Below, one piece after another: positions 34,150 to 46,640 of a stretch of 64,000 nucleotides of DNA (the first letter of the stretch is position 1; each line of letters starts with the position of its first letter). Below the pieces are notes generated by a model. The model was not told where the DNA came from and searched no databases. It worked only from the letters and a program-made list of their open reading frames with translations. The translations under genes and the position numbers were made by a program. Source of the stretch: Trichobilharzia szidati. Its lineage: Eukaryota > Platyhelminthes > Trematoda > Strigeidida > Schistosomatidae. The DNA lies in the NCBI GenBank assembly GCA_944472155.2, contig OX235279.1:47403564-47467563 (forward strand). Reading direction: 5' to 3'.

Positions 34150-35940
34150 TGCACGTATATACCTACAAATAAGCGGACATGGAAGGCGGGAAGGAAGCCG
34201 CTACACTCCAACTGGATGAGAACTTTAGGTCTCTATTTAGAAAGGAAAGGCGTATCTGAGTTTGACAGCAAGACTGTTCCTCAGGTAACCTAGCATAATT
34301 TCCAGTCAGTTGTAGAAAAAGTGGTAAATGGTGCTGATCACCATTGGATTTCTTTCGCTTCATCCGAACTGATAGATACATGAAGACTGATTCCCGTATG
34401 CTCCGAGTATTATGTAGAGTGAAAGTTGCTCAGATTCAATCTGACTAAAAATGTCCGTAATAACCATGATCCGCTTTGGGTGATAACAAAGAAAGAGATG
34501 GAAAAGGCAGTAGATTACTACTTAGACCCATCAGGGAACCAATGATTAGCGAAACAAAGAACGGTACCTTAATCACACCTCAAGACAGACGATCCGAATG
34601 TTAGACGAAACACACCGAAAGCAGTTCTGCTAGCCTACAGTCACGCTAAATCCCCCCAGTATTCAACACCCAGCTGTGTATGATTAAGACATCAGACTTC
34701 CAGTTGCAAAGCTGTCTCTAATCTAAAACGAAGCACAACAGTAGGACCTGATGGTACAAAAATGTTTAAGCATCATGGTGATTAATTATGACCACAATAA
34801 ACTCAGTTATTGGTTAGTGTGTCAAAATCCGAGGTAGTCCTGTGAAACTAGTGCAAATCACTTTGTATCCTGGTTTATATGGAGTGACACATGTCTCCCT
34901 GTGGTGACCATTGGGGAATCAGCTTGATTAACATGATATCTGAAGTTCTAGGTTCAGTAATCCGGCGCAAACTGAACGGTGTTAGAGAGAAACAAACCCG
35001 TAAAAACCACGTAGACTTTTGGACCGGGCGAGGGTGTATTGGTCATATATTCAACAAATTCTCAAACGCACATCATAGGCATACTAATTTATGTGTCCCT
35101 AGTCGATTATAGTGACTCATTAATTGGTTTTTTGCGATGGAATAATCTCGTGAATTTGAAGCATTCAAATGATATTGCCCTTCTAGGTGAGGATGCTGAT
35201 AAAATGCAGAGTCTTCTGGACACGCTGAGTAGAAATCTTGGAATGTTTCGCTCCTGTTAAGTGTGAGATGGTCTTGTAGGACCAGTCTGCATCGACACCT
35301 AGTTCAAAGGTACGGGGTGAAATGTTTGGGCGTACTGACCGCTTCACTTATTCGGTAAGTTACACTCAGGCCTAATCGACTGCTGGCTGACGATATAGCA
35401 CGGATGCAAAAGGTTTGTGTTATTCGCCAACCTAAGTTATTTTTGGCGTAGACGTGATATCCGGATACCTATTAAAGGTTGAATTTTTTGCACAACAGTT
35501 CGCTGTGTCCCTCATGGCTGTTACACATGGCCGTTGAAAGTGGAAAACCTAAAGAGGCTAGTTTCCTTCTACTACAGATGTTTGCGTTCTGTTTCCTGTG
35601 CTAAGTGGTATAATATGGAGGATAATATTGAGGTTAAGTATATTGTCAAGTAAAGAGGAAATGGGGTTATGAAACTGCATCGATTGAGTTGGCTAGGGCA
35701 GGTGTTACACACGCTAAGCCACCGCCTTTCTCTACAAGCCATGTTAGGTGACATAGGATTAGGCTAGAAAAGAGTTAGAGGTAGTCAAACCAAACTCTGG
35801 CATCCATCCTTATAGTATTGGTTTGAGCCACGTAGGGTGGTACAGACTTCCTTGATGGAGTCCATGGAACTGTCTGTCACATTTCTCAAAATCGTTGTCA
35901 GTGGTACAGATACATTCACTCTCTATAATCTAGTTCAATC
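34150..35940 (+). mobile_element. LINE family A copy, 5'-truncated, decayed
   Basis: In plus-strand frames: an RT entry with VGPDGTKM near 34740, GISLINMISEVLGSVIRRKL near 34920, a GRGCIGHIF segment near 35025, then NDIALLGEDADKMQSLLDTL near 35170, where the expected YADD is changed to SND, and finally the family 3' end with the reverse complement of the CTACGTGGCT block near 35840. Deletions bring the motifs closer than normal and the catalytic DD motif is lost. Confidence 0.8.
34891..35260 (+). pseudogene. LINE A reverse transcriptase remnant with altered active site
   Basis: Two overlapping frames, 34891-35112 and 35039-35260. The first carries the conserved NHRGISLIN-type entry (here DHWGISLIN) and GRGCIGHIF. 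The second carries the active-site strand as HSNDIALLGEDADKM, where the first D of YADD is replaced. An internal deletion removes the palm motif in between. Confidence 0.75.
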
Positions 35941-35999
35941 AAATTCTTTATTCTGTTCACTGCAGTGCCTTCCAGTTGTTCTCTCTACCTTTGTCTGAT

Positions 36000-36560
36000 A
36001 ACTTGGACTGCTGCGCTTTTGTTCAAAATTTTACTTTGAAATCTCTTTCAGTTCATCCACAAGCTTTTATTTCCCTTGCATATGATGTCACCCTTGGAAT
36101 TCCATTCCCACCGCATCCCACTGAAGGGTGTGGTGTGTGTTGTCACTCAGCGTATGTCTTATCCATTTCCTCCCGAATATTTGTTAGCTAGCTGGTCCAC
36201 CGCCTGCCAGACTTCCTTGTTGCTGATGGTTTCCTGCAAAGACACCTGATGTTAAATGTCTGCAGTCTGTTGGGAATATTTTACTGATGTACATCCCATG
36301 TCTCTCAATCATATAGGAGCACTGAATTAACACTAGTGTAGCACAATCAGAAAACAAGCTTTTTCCTCTTGTCGACCTACAGAGAAGTGGTTGGGAAATG
36401 TTAGTCCCAAGAGCTCCATACTCTGACTTATCATATGGCTGTCTGTATTAGCAGAATTGTTTGACTTTAGTGTACGTGTAGACTTTGGTCACTATGATGA
36501 TGGAAGTTAATGATATCACCATATCCCTTAAGTCTAAGTAAACTGAACAGAGTTTGTATC
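36000..36560 (-). mobile_element. Possible LINE B-like 3' fragment, very decayed
   Basis: The minus strand contains broken traces of a thumb segment (a VLLYD-RETW-like stretch near 36300 and an NRLQTF segment near 36250). The tail is not recognisable. Low confidence; it could be another RTE subfamily. Confidence 0.35.
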
Positions 36561-39500
36561 TGAAACTTGGTAGTTACACTGTGACAAGCCGCATTACCAT
36601 ACGCATACATTGTTTATCCAGAACATGATGAAATGGCCTCTTTCAGTTGAATATGTTGTCTCTGGCATTCATGAGAATATCTTATAATCACTAATCATCT
36701 CAGACATATTACTGACCATATTTCTATTCTTTCATCTAGTGAAAACACCGTCGTACGCACGTTTAACTAGGGGCATTACTGTGGTGAATAAAACTTCGAA
36801 ATGGTAACATACAATGTTTTATACATCACGCTGACTAGCATTTTAATAACAATAATAATTTGCTTTATTCCGGAAACAGTACTAGTGGTACAGTGTGGAA
36901 TTTTCAGCACATATCTACAATATTTGCATCTAATTTTATCAAACATTTAAAAGGAGTATTTCAAAAAAATAAATATAAAGACAACAACTGCAAAAAAAAC
37001 ACAAAAATAATAAAAGAAATGCGAAAAAGTACCAAGAAGTAGAAAGGAAAATAAACATCATATAATAATAACTCAGTATTGGGTAGTGGAAACTATGATA
37101 TGATTATGCATGGTGACTGTAAAGCTACAGTCATACAAGAAGTTACTGCCATCCAACTTTCAACAAACTGTATTTCACCTATTTAAACCAGGTTTTAACG
37201 AGATTGTTAAGATGCGTCTTAATATCTGAGGATATGTAGAAATCAAAAGGATTGGATTAGTTTTATGCGTAGTTTTTCCTATGATGAAACCTAACCCAAG
37301 CTTACACTAATGCTGAAGCGAATCGCGCAAATTGTGAACTAACTCTAACTTTCTATAATCAGTAAATTCTGAAATGGTTTAAATTATGCCCACAAACTAG
37401 AACCCAATGCTGATTTTCAGCACGACTGTCACTAATTCAGCACCCTGTGCTTTTTCTAGGCATTTTCAGGAGTAGCTGAGAACCTACTGGGTTTGTTTAT
37501 CAGCTCGGATTCAGCACTGACTGGCGTTACCTTAGAACAACCAGACTCAGTTCAACGCATACGGCCAGAGTGATTTCAGTCCTAAATTAACACTGACTAG
37601 AATTGTTTCCTCATTGCGTATTCTGACACAATTTACGAACATTACTTCAGCGATCCCTAAGTCCTATTCCGAAGAAACCGACAAATTCAACACATCGTGG
37701 AAACATTGCTGCTAATTATCACCTACTGTATCCCATACTTACGCAATTCATTGAGTTTGCAGAAAGATGTCAGTTTTTTAATTTGGAGAATTTCATACTA
37801 TAGTATTACAGTGCAATGTCACTGCATATCCGTCTAGTGAGGTCCACTGGCAGAATCCTGCAAATAAGTAAAATATAAAACTAGTTGAGGAAAATGTCTG
37901 CTCATTACACTTTCAGTACTTAAATTTAGAAAGGTGTACTTATATAACTGCCACTGTTCCCTCCCGAGTATTTTTTATTTACCTAGAAATAAAAACTAAT
38001 GTTTTGATTACTATATATATTGATTAAACCATGGCTTTTAAAGGCTTGTAAGCATATTGCAACATTATCTCACTTCCTTTCTTCAGCATTCGCTTCTGGA
38101 CACGACCTTTCAAATTATGGAAGTAAGATTTCGTGGCTTCGTCCATGTCGCCAACCTTTCTTAACGACATTAGTTGGCCGGAGAACGCCGCCATAATTAC
38201 AGCTACAGAAATAAATACTTCATCAATAAACCTTAAACCTCATGATTTCGTAGAAGGCATAAGGCACAATGCTGGAATTAGTCATAGTCCCTTAATAAAG
38301 CTATTATGATAGCTTTATTAGACTCTCTATGCACAATTCCATTCACGAATATTCAACTAAGTGGAAAGCACCTATACAGCATTTTCTGCTTGTCTACACA
38401 GCCAGTGAATAATTCATTTCTGTCTAGTCTATTCGATTTTTATCAGTCCGTGACCATGACTACCATACTTCACATCCGAGCCAGAGTGTGGACGACCATG
38501 CTCCACTTTACGGTGCAAGCAACCCAAAGACTTAATCAAGGCCTACCCAATTCGTATCAGAACTATTCCATGGGCTTCCTCTGATGGCCACGAAAATCAC
38601 ATGTATTTAGGACCCATGCACGCGGGAGGCGCTATAATGTACCTCTAGAAACAAGATCCCTATTGGCAGTCCTGTTAGCTTACAGTTAACCGAATCTGAT
38701 ATGGCTGGCTTAGTCAAATGTCCTTGTGAAAAGCCGCATTAGGTATACCATAAACCAATGGTCCCTTACTAGCTATTGCTGGTCCAGACAGTTATCGCAC
38801 CATAGCAATAACTAGAGATGATCTGGTGCTCTCTTTGAATCCTCACAGGAGGATAAAGCGCCAGACAGTTAACAAGCGCACCATACCATATTTTAGTATT
38901 TAAGGGGAAATGGATGAGGGTCAAGCTAAGCCTGTCACTGACAATAAAGTACACTCACGCAAATATCACAAAAGTGTAGCGTCGATCACCATAATGCTAC
39001 AAACAGAGTTTTGGTTCGTGAAGTTTGTTTTGCTCCTAGGGACAGACTTAATGAGCGATGCAGGATCCAGTAACTCACTATGATATACAGGTATAACACA
39101 CCCACGGACAGTCGACCAGTTCACTGTTTAATGCACATTGTGTGATTTAGCTTAATGAAGTTCTGTTTCCTACGATTCTTATCATCTTCATTTAAATGAG
39201 ATAATATTTTGGAGTTTTATTGGTACAAAATTTCATCACCGACAACAGTGCTGGTCTGCAAAATTAAGACTTCCCTCATTGTAGTCTAAGCAACGTCCAC
39301 TGAGAGTAAGTACTTATAGTCTTGTCACTATCCAACTGAGTTTTATGGTATATTGTAACGGTAGAAGACAAGAGACTTCGTATCGAAATTTCTACATGCA
39401 ATTTGGTATCTCTATATAGCGAAATTATGTACACATTATCTTCAAATCACAATTTACCCAGATCTCCCATGTTGGGCTACTTCTGCCCTTCGTATTGTGT

Positions 39501-40440
39501 TTCTGTGTCTTCTTTCCGTGTCCCCAATGTTGTGCCGCAACGCTGGTTCATTTGTTCTCTTTGACGCCAAATCTATCCGTTATTTAATATTATGCCGATG
39601 AATGTCTCTCTCTATTTATATACTACTGATCAATCTTATCAGTAGCACACGCCACAAAAGCAGAACCTCAGAGAATATAAAGTCAGGATAACGCATTACT
39701 TCTTAACAGTATGCAGGCCCTACGATCAAGTCATGGTAGTATCTGTTGGTTAAGCAGATATAAATCATTCATGGGAGAAACTGCCGCTCCATCTAGATCA
39801 TTCCTTTGGACTACAGATATGCATTATTTCTCATAAACTTCATGTTGTAGGGATAGCACTAAACTTAAGAGCAGAAAATTGACTTCTCAGCCGAATGCCA
39901 GTAGGCAGTCTTTTACTTTTCCTGTTCAGTCGAATGGATCTCTGCTTACGCAGCTACTGACTACTTTTTGGTTAAAGTAAAAAAAGTAAATTCTGTCAAA
40001 AGCTTGTCTAGTTTGCTGCTTAGAGCGAAACTCCCCAGATGCAGTCATATAAAAAAAAACACAATAAGAACTAGTTCGGCGAAGTATCTTCTTTTGGCAA
40101 ATTTATTTATATAGCTGTACAACCTTATTTATTTACAATTTCTAAGTACAATGTGTCGCTTAAAGAAAAAGTTCTTTTCGTAAATTAATCAAACTTAAGG
40201 AATACTTCTGATAACTGAACAGTGGTTGCGTATTAATGAAGAATCATTTGGAAAATAAGATATTATCAGTAAAAGTATAGAAAGCGAAATGAATAAACAT
40301 CGCAACAGACGGGAACAGAACCAAATGCGGTCTATTGGTTACCGAAGACAGACAGTAATACTAGAGAAACATTGAAAAGAAAAAACGTGATGTGAAGTTA
40401 GGACCAAGATAAAAGAAAAAAATTTGTTCTGACAGTACTA
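36561..40440. other. Long interval without recognised genes
   Basis: AT-rich DNA. Within it, 39350-39470 resembles 53685-53745 (a short interspersed repeat). A small hairpin occurs at 38291-38317. Short open frames at 36860-37042, 38306-38584 and 38769-38954 carry no family features. I see no gene. Confidence 0.5.
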
Positions 40441-41039
40441 TTGAGCATGAAATGAAATCTCTAAAGGATATTTTATCTAAGGATGGACATTCTGAGTTCA
40501 TCAAGAAATGCTCTAAAGAAATTAGCCCCTGCAAAACAGTTCCGAAGAAACCTGTCTATATCAGTTTGCCGTTCAAAGGAGATGATGTACAGGAAGTAGT
40601 CAAACGAAGACTCGACAAAGCCATCAAGAGAACTTATTATGCTGCAAAACTTGTTTTCCTTAACACCACTAAGCGAGTGCTTCAACAATCTGGGAAAGAC
40701 CAGTCACCAATCCTCGACACTTCAAACTGCGTATATCAATTTGAGTGTGTTTGTGGAAGCAAATACATAGGTCGTACGGAAAGGCGATTGTCTACTCGCA
40801 TGATGGAGCATTTGCCAAAATGGTTGAAAACAGCTGAGTGCAAAGTGCCAAAATCCTCAATAACAAAACATCTTGTGGATTACGGACATGATATCGACGC
40901 GGTCAAGTCATTCACTATTGTCAGCAGACAAAGAAACAAGAAGATGCTTGCAATTGCAGAGGCTTGTGCAATTCGAGTTTATAAACCAGGTCTCTGTGTA
41001 CAAAAGGAGATGGTCGTGACTCTGAATCTACCATGGTAA
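40440..41039 (+). pseudogene. Penelope-like element, RT C-terminus plus GIY-YIG endonuclease
   Basis: An open frame of 195 codons (40452-41039). It begins in the C-terminal RT region (KPVYISLPFKGDDVQEVVK) and continues through the Cys-rich linker (CVYQFECVCGSKYIGRT) into GIY-YIG, with the catalytic-region E in IAEACAIRVYKPG and terminal CVQKEMV. The RT catalytic part is missing (5' truncation). It is the cleanest endonuclease copy here, open to its natural stop. Confidence 0.9.
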
Positions 41040-41059
41040 TACGTTTTACTTATAATTCT

Positions 41060-41175
41060 ATCTCTTATTATTATTATTCTTGATTCATTTAAAACTATCC
41101 TTTATCAGTAGGATTATCTTAACTCACTTCAACACTATTATTATTATTGTTATTATAACTATTACTATTGATATT
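41060..41175. repeat. ATT-rich microsatellite
   Basis: Two runs of TTATTATTATTATT, near 41067 and 41137, separated by unique sequence, just downstream of the Penelope copy. Confidence 0.75.
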
Positions 41176-42003
41176 ACTCTGTTTGCAATTCTTGTTATAT
41201 TCTCTAATGACTAATTGTTTATCTAAGTGATGTAATTGAAGCGTAATGCAATTTATCTTAATTTTGATCTCTCATACTCTCTCTCCCCTTATCTATTTGA
41301 ACATGACCTGGAAAACATTCGCACCTGTCTTTCTGCATGACTAATTCAATGTAGTTTGTTTACTTATCAGTCCTATATCTCCCAATGTAATTTCAAAAGT
41401 ATATATATCCGTGTATGTAGAGTATTCAGCTGACGAGTTCTACCGAAATTTGATGAATTCATTAAATCCTGCTTTATTAACCTTTATTGCTTGTTTTAAA
41501 TTCGTATCGGGAAATAAATGTTTTCAAGATAAAAGAGTTATTTACGCTAGTCTTATGTTTATGAATAGAATGAGTTTGCCCATGTTGGTGGCTAGTGCAT
41601 CAGCAATACCACTTTGGGGATACCAATAGCCCATATACCCTGCTCCACAAAAGGAGAAGGATTAGTAGGTGCATATTTACGCGAATGCAAAGTAACTGTG
41701 ACGTCATACAGGGCATCATGTCGGTTCCATTGCACCCAAGATGAAGAGAAATGTGTCGCGAAGATTATAACCTTATGAAAGATATTTGTTCATTTATTAT
41801 GTCAGGGTGGTTATCAACAAATAAAGTAAAGTTCACCAAAAGTTTCCTGAGGATCCTAAAAATGCATCTTTTATCATAACTCCTCAGTACTTCTATCGCC
41901 CTTACAAACGGAGAACTTATCTAAGTGTTGGTTTGTGGGGAATTGATTGGTTACAGGATTTCATCATGAGTTGACATTGGTTAGAGAACCACTAAAAAAC
42001 CTG

Positions 42004-42054
42004 GGAGTACTGGACAGCTGATTCGTCCTGGTTTGGGACTCTTCATCAGTACGC
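42004..42054 (-). ncRNA. Degraded hammerhead ribozyme, minus arm
   Basis: The minus strand has a GTACTG stem I, then AUGAAGA in place of CUGAUGA (C3 lost), stem II GUCCC...GGAC, GAAU in place of GAAA, and a GUC cleavage triplet. The core substitutions should abolish activity. Confidence 0.6.
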
Positions 42055-42395
42055 ACCCACCGGGGCTCGAACTCAGAGCCTTCTGGTTACAAGGCGAGGT
42101 CGTATACCATTAAGCCACTGGGACCCAACCCGATAGCCCATGAATTCTAACTTCTGCCGATTCACCTACCCTATTCAGGTAGGTAGGTTCTAATGAGAAG
42201 TCGTGACCAGTAGGGTGGAGCAGGTCGGGTGTGAGAAAAAATAGTCGCCGAAGACGTTGGCTAGGGGTCGCGCTATGTAGTGAATTGACAGAAGTTAGAA
42301 TGTATGGGCCACTGGATCGGGTCCCAGTGGCTTAATGGTATTCGAGCTCGCCTTGTAATCAGAAGGTCCTGGGTTCGAACTTCAGTGGGGTGGGT

Positions 42396-42448
42396 GCGTA
42401 CTGACGAAGAGTCCCAAACTAGGACGAAATAGTTGTCCAGTACTCCCA
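42396..42448 (+). ncRNA. Degraded hammerhead ribozyme, plus arm
   Basis: The plus strand reads GUACUG then ACGAAGA in place of CUGANGA, a GUCCCAAACUAGGAC stem II, intact GAAA, and GUC followed by CAGUAC, which pairs fully with stem I. The core C3 and U4 changes suggest an inactive copy. Confidence 0.65.
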
Positions 42449-42814
42449 GGTTTTCCAATGGTTCTCTAACCAATGTCAGCTCATGATTAAATCTGGAAAA
42501 CTTATCTGTTATACCAAAGTTGTTGCTATGTGAACAGAAACATTAGAAAGCTTCATACATAAGTACAATTTGGAAAACTGATCAGTCAAACTAAGGATTT
42601 TGCCTCAGTCTGCAAACAGGAGTTTAAACGCTTCAAATCGAAAATACTTGACTACTGCCGTTAACACCTAATACGAAATCAAATGACCATGATGTTTTAA
42701 CGAAATAGCACCGGGAAGAAATTGACCATGATTTACAGTGATAGTGATGTATTATCCCGCTATCACAGAAGTTCTGAAAATTACTAATCTTCGTTTAAAT
42801 ATTAATATCTTATC

Positions 42815-44075
42815 ACTGTATACCTATGTATTACTCCCATAGGTTCCAAGTGGAACTGGGGCTTCAGCAGCACACCTCCATTCCATCCTGTTCTCCGCAG
42901 TCCTTTTTAGCCAGCTCCATAACTGCCCACCAGCCGTCGTCTCCTCCGCGTCACCTGCGGCCACTCAGCTCGCCATTTCCCATTCGGACCCCACTCAAGG
43001 GCCTAACGCAACCTATTGGTCTCCTCAGCATGTGCCCTAATCATCGCCATTTTCCTCACCATGTTTGTTGAACAATAGATTCTTGATTGGTTCATCCCCA
43101 GAATTTTCTGTTGTTAATTCTTCCTGGCTATCTGATCTCCAGTGAGAAGTGGAGACAGCTTTGGATAAAAGTCTACAGTAGCCTATTGGAAATGCTTTTC
43201 GTGACACGCTGGCGCCAAGTTTCTGACTCGTTTAGAAGAACTAACTTGACATTGGCGTTGAAAATCCAAATTTTGTCCTTTATGCTGAGTGCAGACGATT
43301 TCCAAACTGATTTCAGATTGATGAAGGTGTATCTTGCGTTTACGATCGTGGCTGGATTTGACATCATTATCCATGTTGTCCGCCTGTAGTTAAAACGATG
43401 CTTCCTAGATAAATAAAGTCAAATCTCTCCCGCTGATAGTGATTGGTTCTGTTTGTTGTCGCTGTTGGTTGGTTGCTCATCTTCATCACCTTCATCTTCT
43501 CTATGTTCACTTGGAGTTCCGTCTTGTCTGCTTATTCTGCCAATTTGTAAGTATTCACCTATAAGTCTTAGAGTTTGTTTGACATTAGATATAAGTTATC
43601 CACGAAATCCAGATCATCTAAAGTCTTCTTATTGGTCTGTCCAGAGTATTCCTGTCTTCTCGCTCTCCAAACATAGTCTTACACATAATCCAGTGCAACA
43701 TAATTAGGAATATCATTGTTGGTAATAACAGACAGTCTTGTCTTACTCCTGTATTCACTTCGAAAGCTTCACTGAGTTTCTCATTGTGGATCACCTACCT
43801 CGCGGCATTGTCATATAGCTGTTGAATGAAGTTGATAGAGATTTGGGGCACGCCATAGTGTTGAAGTACTATCCAAACTACTCCTCGGTCAACGCTATCT
43901 GTCGAAGGTCTTTCCAAAATCGATAAAACTCAGATAGAGGTTTGACTACCATTTTATGCTGTGTTCGATAATGATAGTTAAAGTAACAATGTGATCCTCA
44001 AGCGATTTGCTTTTCCTGAATCCTGATTGGTTTGGTTGGAGGTTCCCATGCAGTACAAGTGTTCAGTAGAAGGTG
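42815..44075 (-). mobile_element. LINE family B copy, 5'-truncated, decayed
   Basis: The plus-strand left end is the tail region (TTACTCCCATAGGTTCC, near 42830). In minus-strand frames come the thumb (43374-43173, with LKSVWKSSALSIKDKIWIF), palm traces and the RT entry near 44060. Frames are broken; polyQ-coding repeats are weak. This and the next copy together look like one element interrupted or two copies side by side. Confidence 0.75.
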
Positions 44076-44599
44076 TCATCGAATAACGGATTTATTTTTT
44101 ACTTAAGTTATGGAGTCTGATAACTGGAATGGAAAGAAAATCACGCAGTTCAGTGGGGAGCTATACACTTTTTCTGCAGAAATGTAAACTAATCTAAAAA
44201 AGTGCTTACAGTCTAACACCTGTTTAAGATCTTCAAGTCATCAAGCGCTGCGGAGATAATATATCAACCGAACTACTTCAGTGAAAACTGATCTCTTAGA
44301 ATTTGCCCAGGTAGCAGTAATGTCATCCAGTGTCAGTTGTGGCTGTTCGCCACTAATTTCGAATCGTATAACAGATACTTATTCCAGCAAGTTGTGACTT
44401 TTTGGTGAAATCAGAAGGTCGTTGTGGCTCATGATAACAACAAATAATATTACATCGTAAGTGGAATTGAGTGATAATAGAAAACTTAGCTATTCAGCAG
44501 CATGGTACCCACTGTAAAACACTGAAACCTAGGCTTTGAATCCACTGGTGGATGAAAGTGAATAATGTTAGAGGAGTATCATATTAGAATGTAAAAGCT

Positions 44600-46640
44600 T
44601 AGAGTCTTAGTCTCAGAGTTTGTTTGACATGAGACATAAGTCGTCCACGAATTCCATATCTTCTAAATTCTTATTATCGGTCTGTCCACAGTTGAATGAG
44701 GTTGATAGAGATTTGAGGCACGCCGTTATGTTGAAGCAGTCCAGGACGCTGTCGAAGGCCTTTTCAAAGTAGATGATGCTGAGGCAGAAACTTCACTGCC
44801 ATTCTATGCTTTTTTCGATGATAATGTGTAGAGTTGCAACTAGATCCTCACATGACTTGCTTTTCTTGGATCCAGATTGTTCCTGGCAGTTTTGCATCCA
44901 TTGCATCTTTTATTTTCTCTAGGATGATGTAATTTAATATTCTGTTTGGTGTGGACAAGCGTATGATTCCGCTCCAGTTCTTACAGAGACTTAAGTCCCT
45001 CATCTTTGGTAGTTTCACAAGGTAGCCCCTCTTTAAATCAACAGACATCTTTCCTTCCTTCCAAACATTTTACAATAGTGGCGTGAGTATACCCACTGCA
45101 GTATCTGGATCAGTTTTCAGTGCTTGTGGAGGAATTCCGTGTGGTCGCGATGCCTTCTCGAAATTCAGTAGGTTGACTGTATTCAAAAGTTCTGTTTTTG
45201 CTGGAGGATTGGCATCCACTGGCAGTTCTGTGGCTTTTATTGATGGCATTTCTGGACAACTTGCTGGTCATGGTCAATTCAATATTCCATTGAAGTGATC
45301 AGCCTACTGTTTTATTTGTCTCTGCTATTTGACTACCTTTTACTGATTTAATCTGTGTTCATCTCTCACAGGATAGAGGCCTGGTTATCTGATATAGTGT
45401 TCTGAGGTCCCTCTTATCTGTAGCATGTTTTGCTTCAGTTGCCAGTGTACACTAAACTCAGTAGCTCCTTCCGTTGTGCATCTTTGTATTGAGTCATCTT
45501 CTCTTTCACCATCCTCCTCTCCTCGATTAGCTTGCAGGTATTCGTTGAGAGCCATTCCTTATCGTGTGTCTTCTTTCTTCCCAGAACATTTGTACACGTC
45601 TCTTTGAACATCACTTTCAGAGAGTCCCAGTGTTCTTCTACTCATGTTTCCTCGGTGATGCCATGTGTTGTCTCCGACTCTGCTCTGAAAGCATCAGTGA
45701 TGGCATCTTTTGTAGTTTCGTCTTTCAGTTTCTGAATTTTGGTCTTTCTCCGGTTGTTCTGAAGGATTTCTGCTTCACCTTATAGATTCATCTAACCAGA
45801 TAATGTTCTGAGCCCACATCTCCTGCCCTTCTCGACTTCGTGTCCAGCAAACTGTGTCTCCACTTCCTTGAGATTGAGATTAATTTTATCTGGTTTGTGG
45901 TGTGTCCATCAGGTGAAATCCATGTTATCTTGTGTAGAAAGTTGTGCTTGTACACGCTGCCTCCAGCCACCAAATTACCGAATGCACAGAAGCCAGAGGA
46001 GGGTTCTTCGTTCTCAACCACTTAGCTGACAGCCTCTCGACGCATGATGAGTCCTCGTCCTATATCTTCTGCTCCCAGTTTATCATTTATGTTGCCATAA
46101 GGATTTTGATGGCGCCGTTTGTGATGTTGTCTATTACTCATTATAATAAGTGTTTTTTTGTATTTCCCAATGAATGAAAAACAAAAGGACATTGTTTTTA
46201 CTGACTTTTCTCTATTTAATGCTTTATCAGAGTATTATTAAACCAGAATTTAAAAAATCTCAGTTGTCCATTACTGTTTGTAATTGCCTATGAAAATCTT
46301 CCTTCTTCTCTTGTTCCGCGTTGTTTGTAGGTGCGTATCATTTTGATTTGAATTTTTCTGTCATGATTTCTAATAAAATTGGTTCCCACTGCATTAGGGC
46401 TTTGACAGCCACTAGTGACACCAAGATAGCTACTCACTGCCTCAGTGTGCTCGTGGTTGTCGTCTGGATGACCTGAGTAGATCATTAACTCTCCACTTGA
46501 TAACTGAGATAGTCCACACGCGATCCACCTGCTCTCACAGATTTCTAATAAATCTGTCGCATATCTTCTCATCTCTCTGGCAACTTGAGTGGCCTTCCCA
46601 GCTTCATACATTGTAGGAATATTCTATGCCCCACTGTATA
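44600..46640 (-). mobile_element. LINE family B copy with endonuclease, internally deleted
   Basis: On the minus strand the endonuclease starts at 46611 with a MYEAGKATQVAREMRRYA segment and continues with SESRW-like and IYSGHPDD segments; a GGSVYKHNFLHKITWISPDG segment follows near 45930; then RT traces to 44600, including a region repeated in the neighbouring copy. It is the only B copy with the endonuclease end visible. RT motifs are partly deleted near 44695. Confidence 0.75.

Larger units (their letters stand above)
41923..42498. mobile_element. Inverted pair of Smalpha-like SINEs with hammerhead motifs
   Basis: Two SINE arms face opposite ways: minus 41945-42130 and plus 42300-42490, around a spacer. 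Each has a tRNA-like head with B box (GGTTCGAA; mutated in the minus arm), then a hammerhead motif, then the tail CCAATGTCAGCTCATGAT (the minus arm carries the same tail with small changes). A 9-bp direct repeat (AACTTATCT) lies at 41914-41922 and 42499-42507, just outside the pair. Whether the pair moved as a unit or arose by two insertions is not resolved. Confidence 0.75.

Noticed and set aside
38306..38954. Short plus and minus open frames as a host gene
   Set aside because: No splice pattern or family residues; chance open frames in AT-rich DNA.
42317..42383. tRNA gene
   Set aside because: It has tRNA-like boxes but is the head of a SINE with a hammerhead following, and has no proper cloverleaf.
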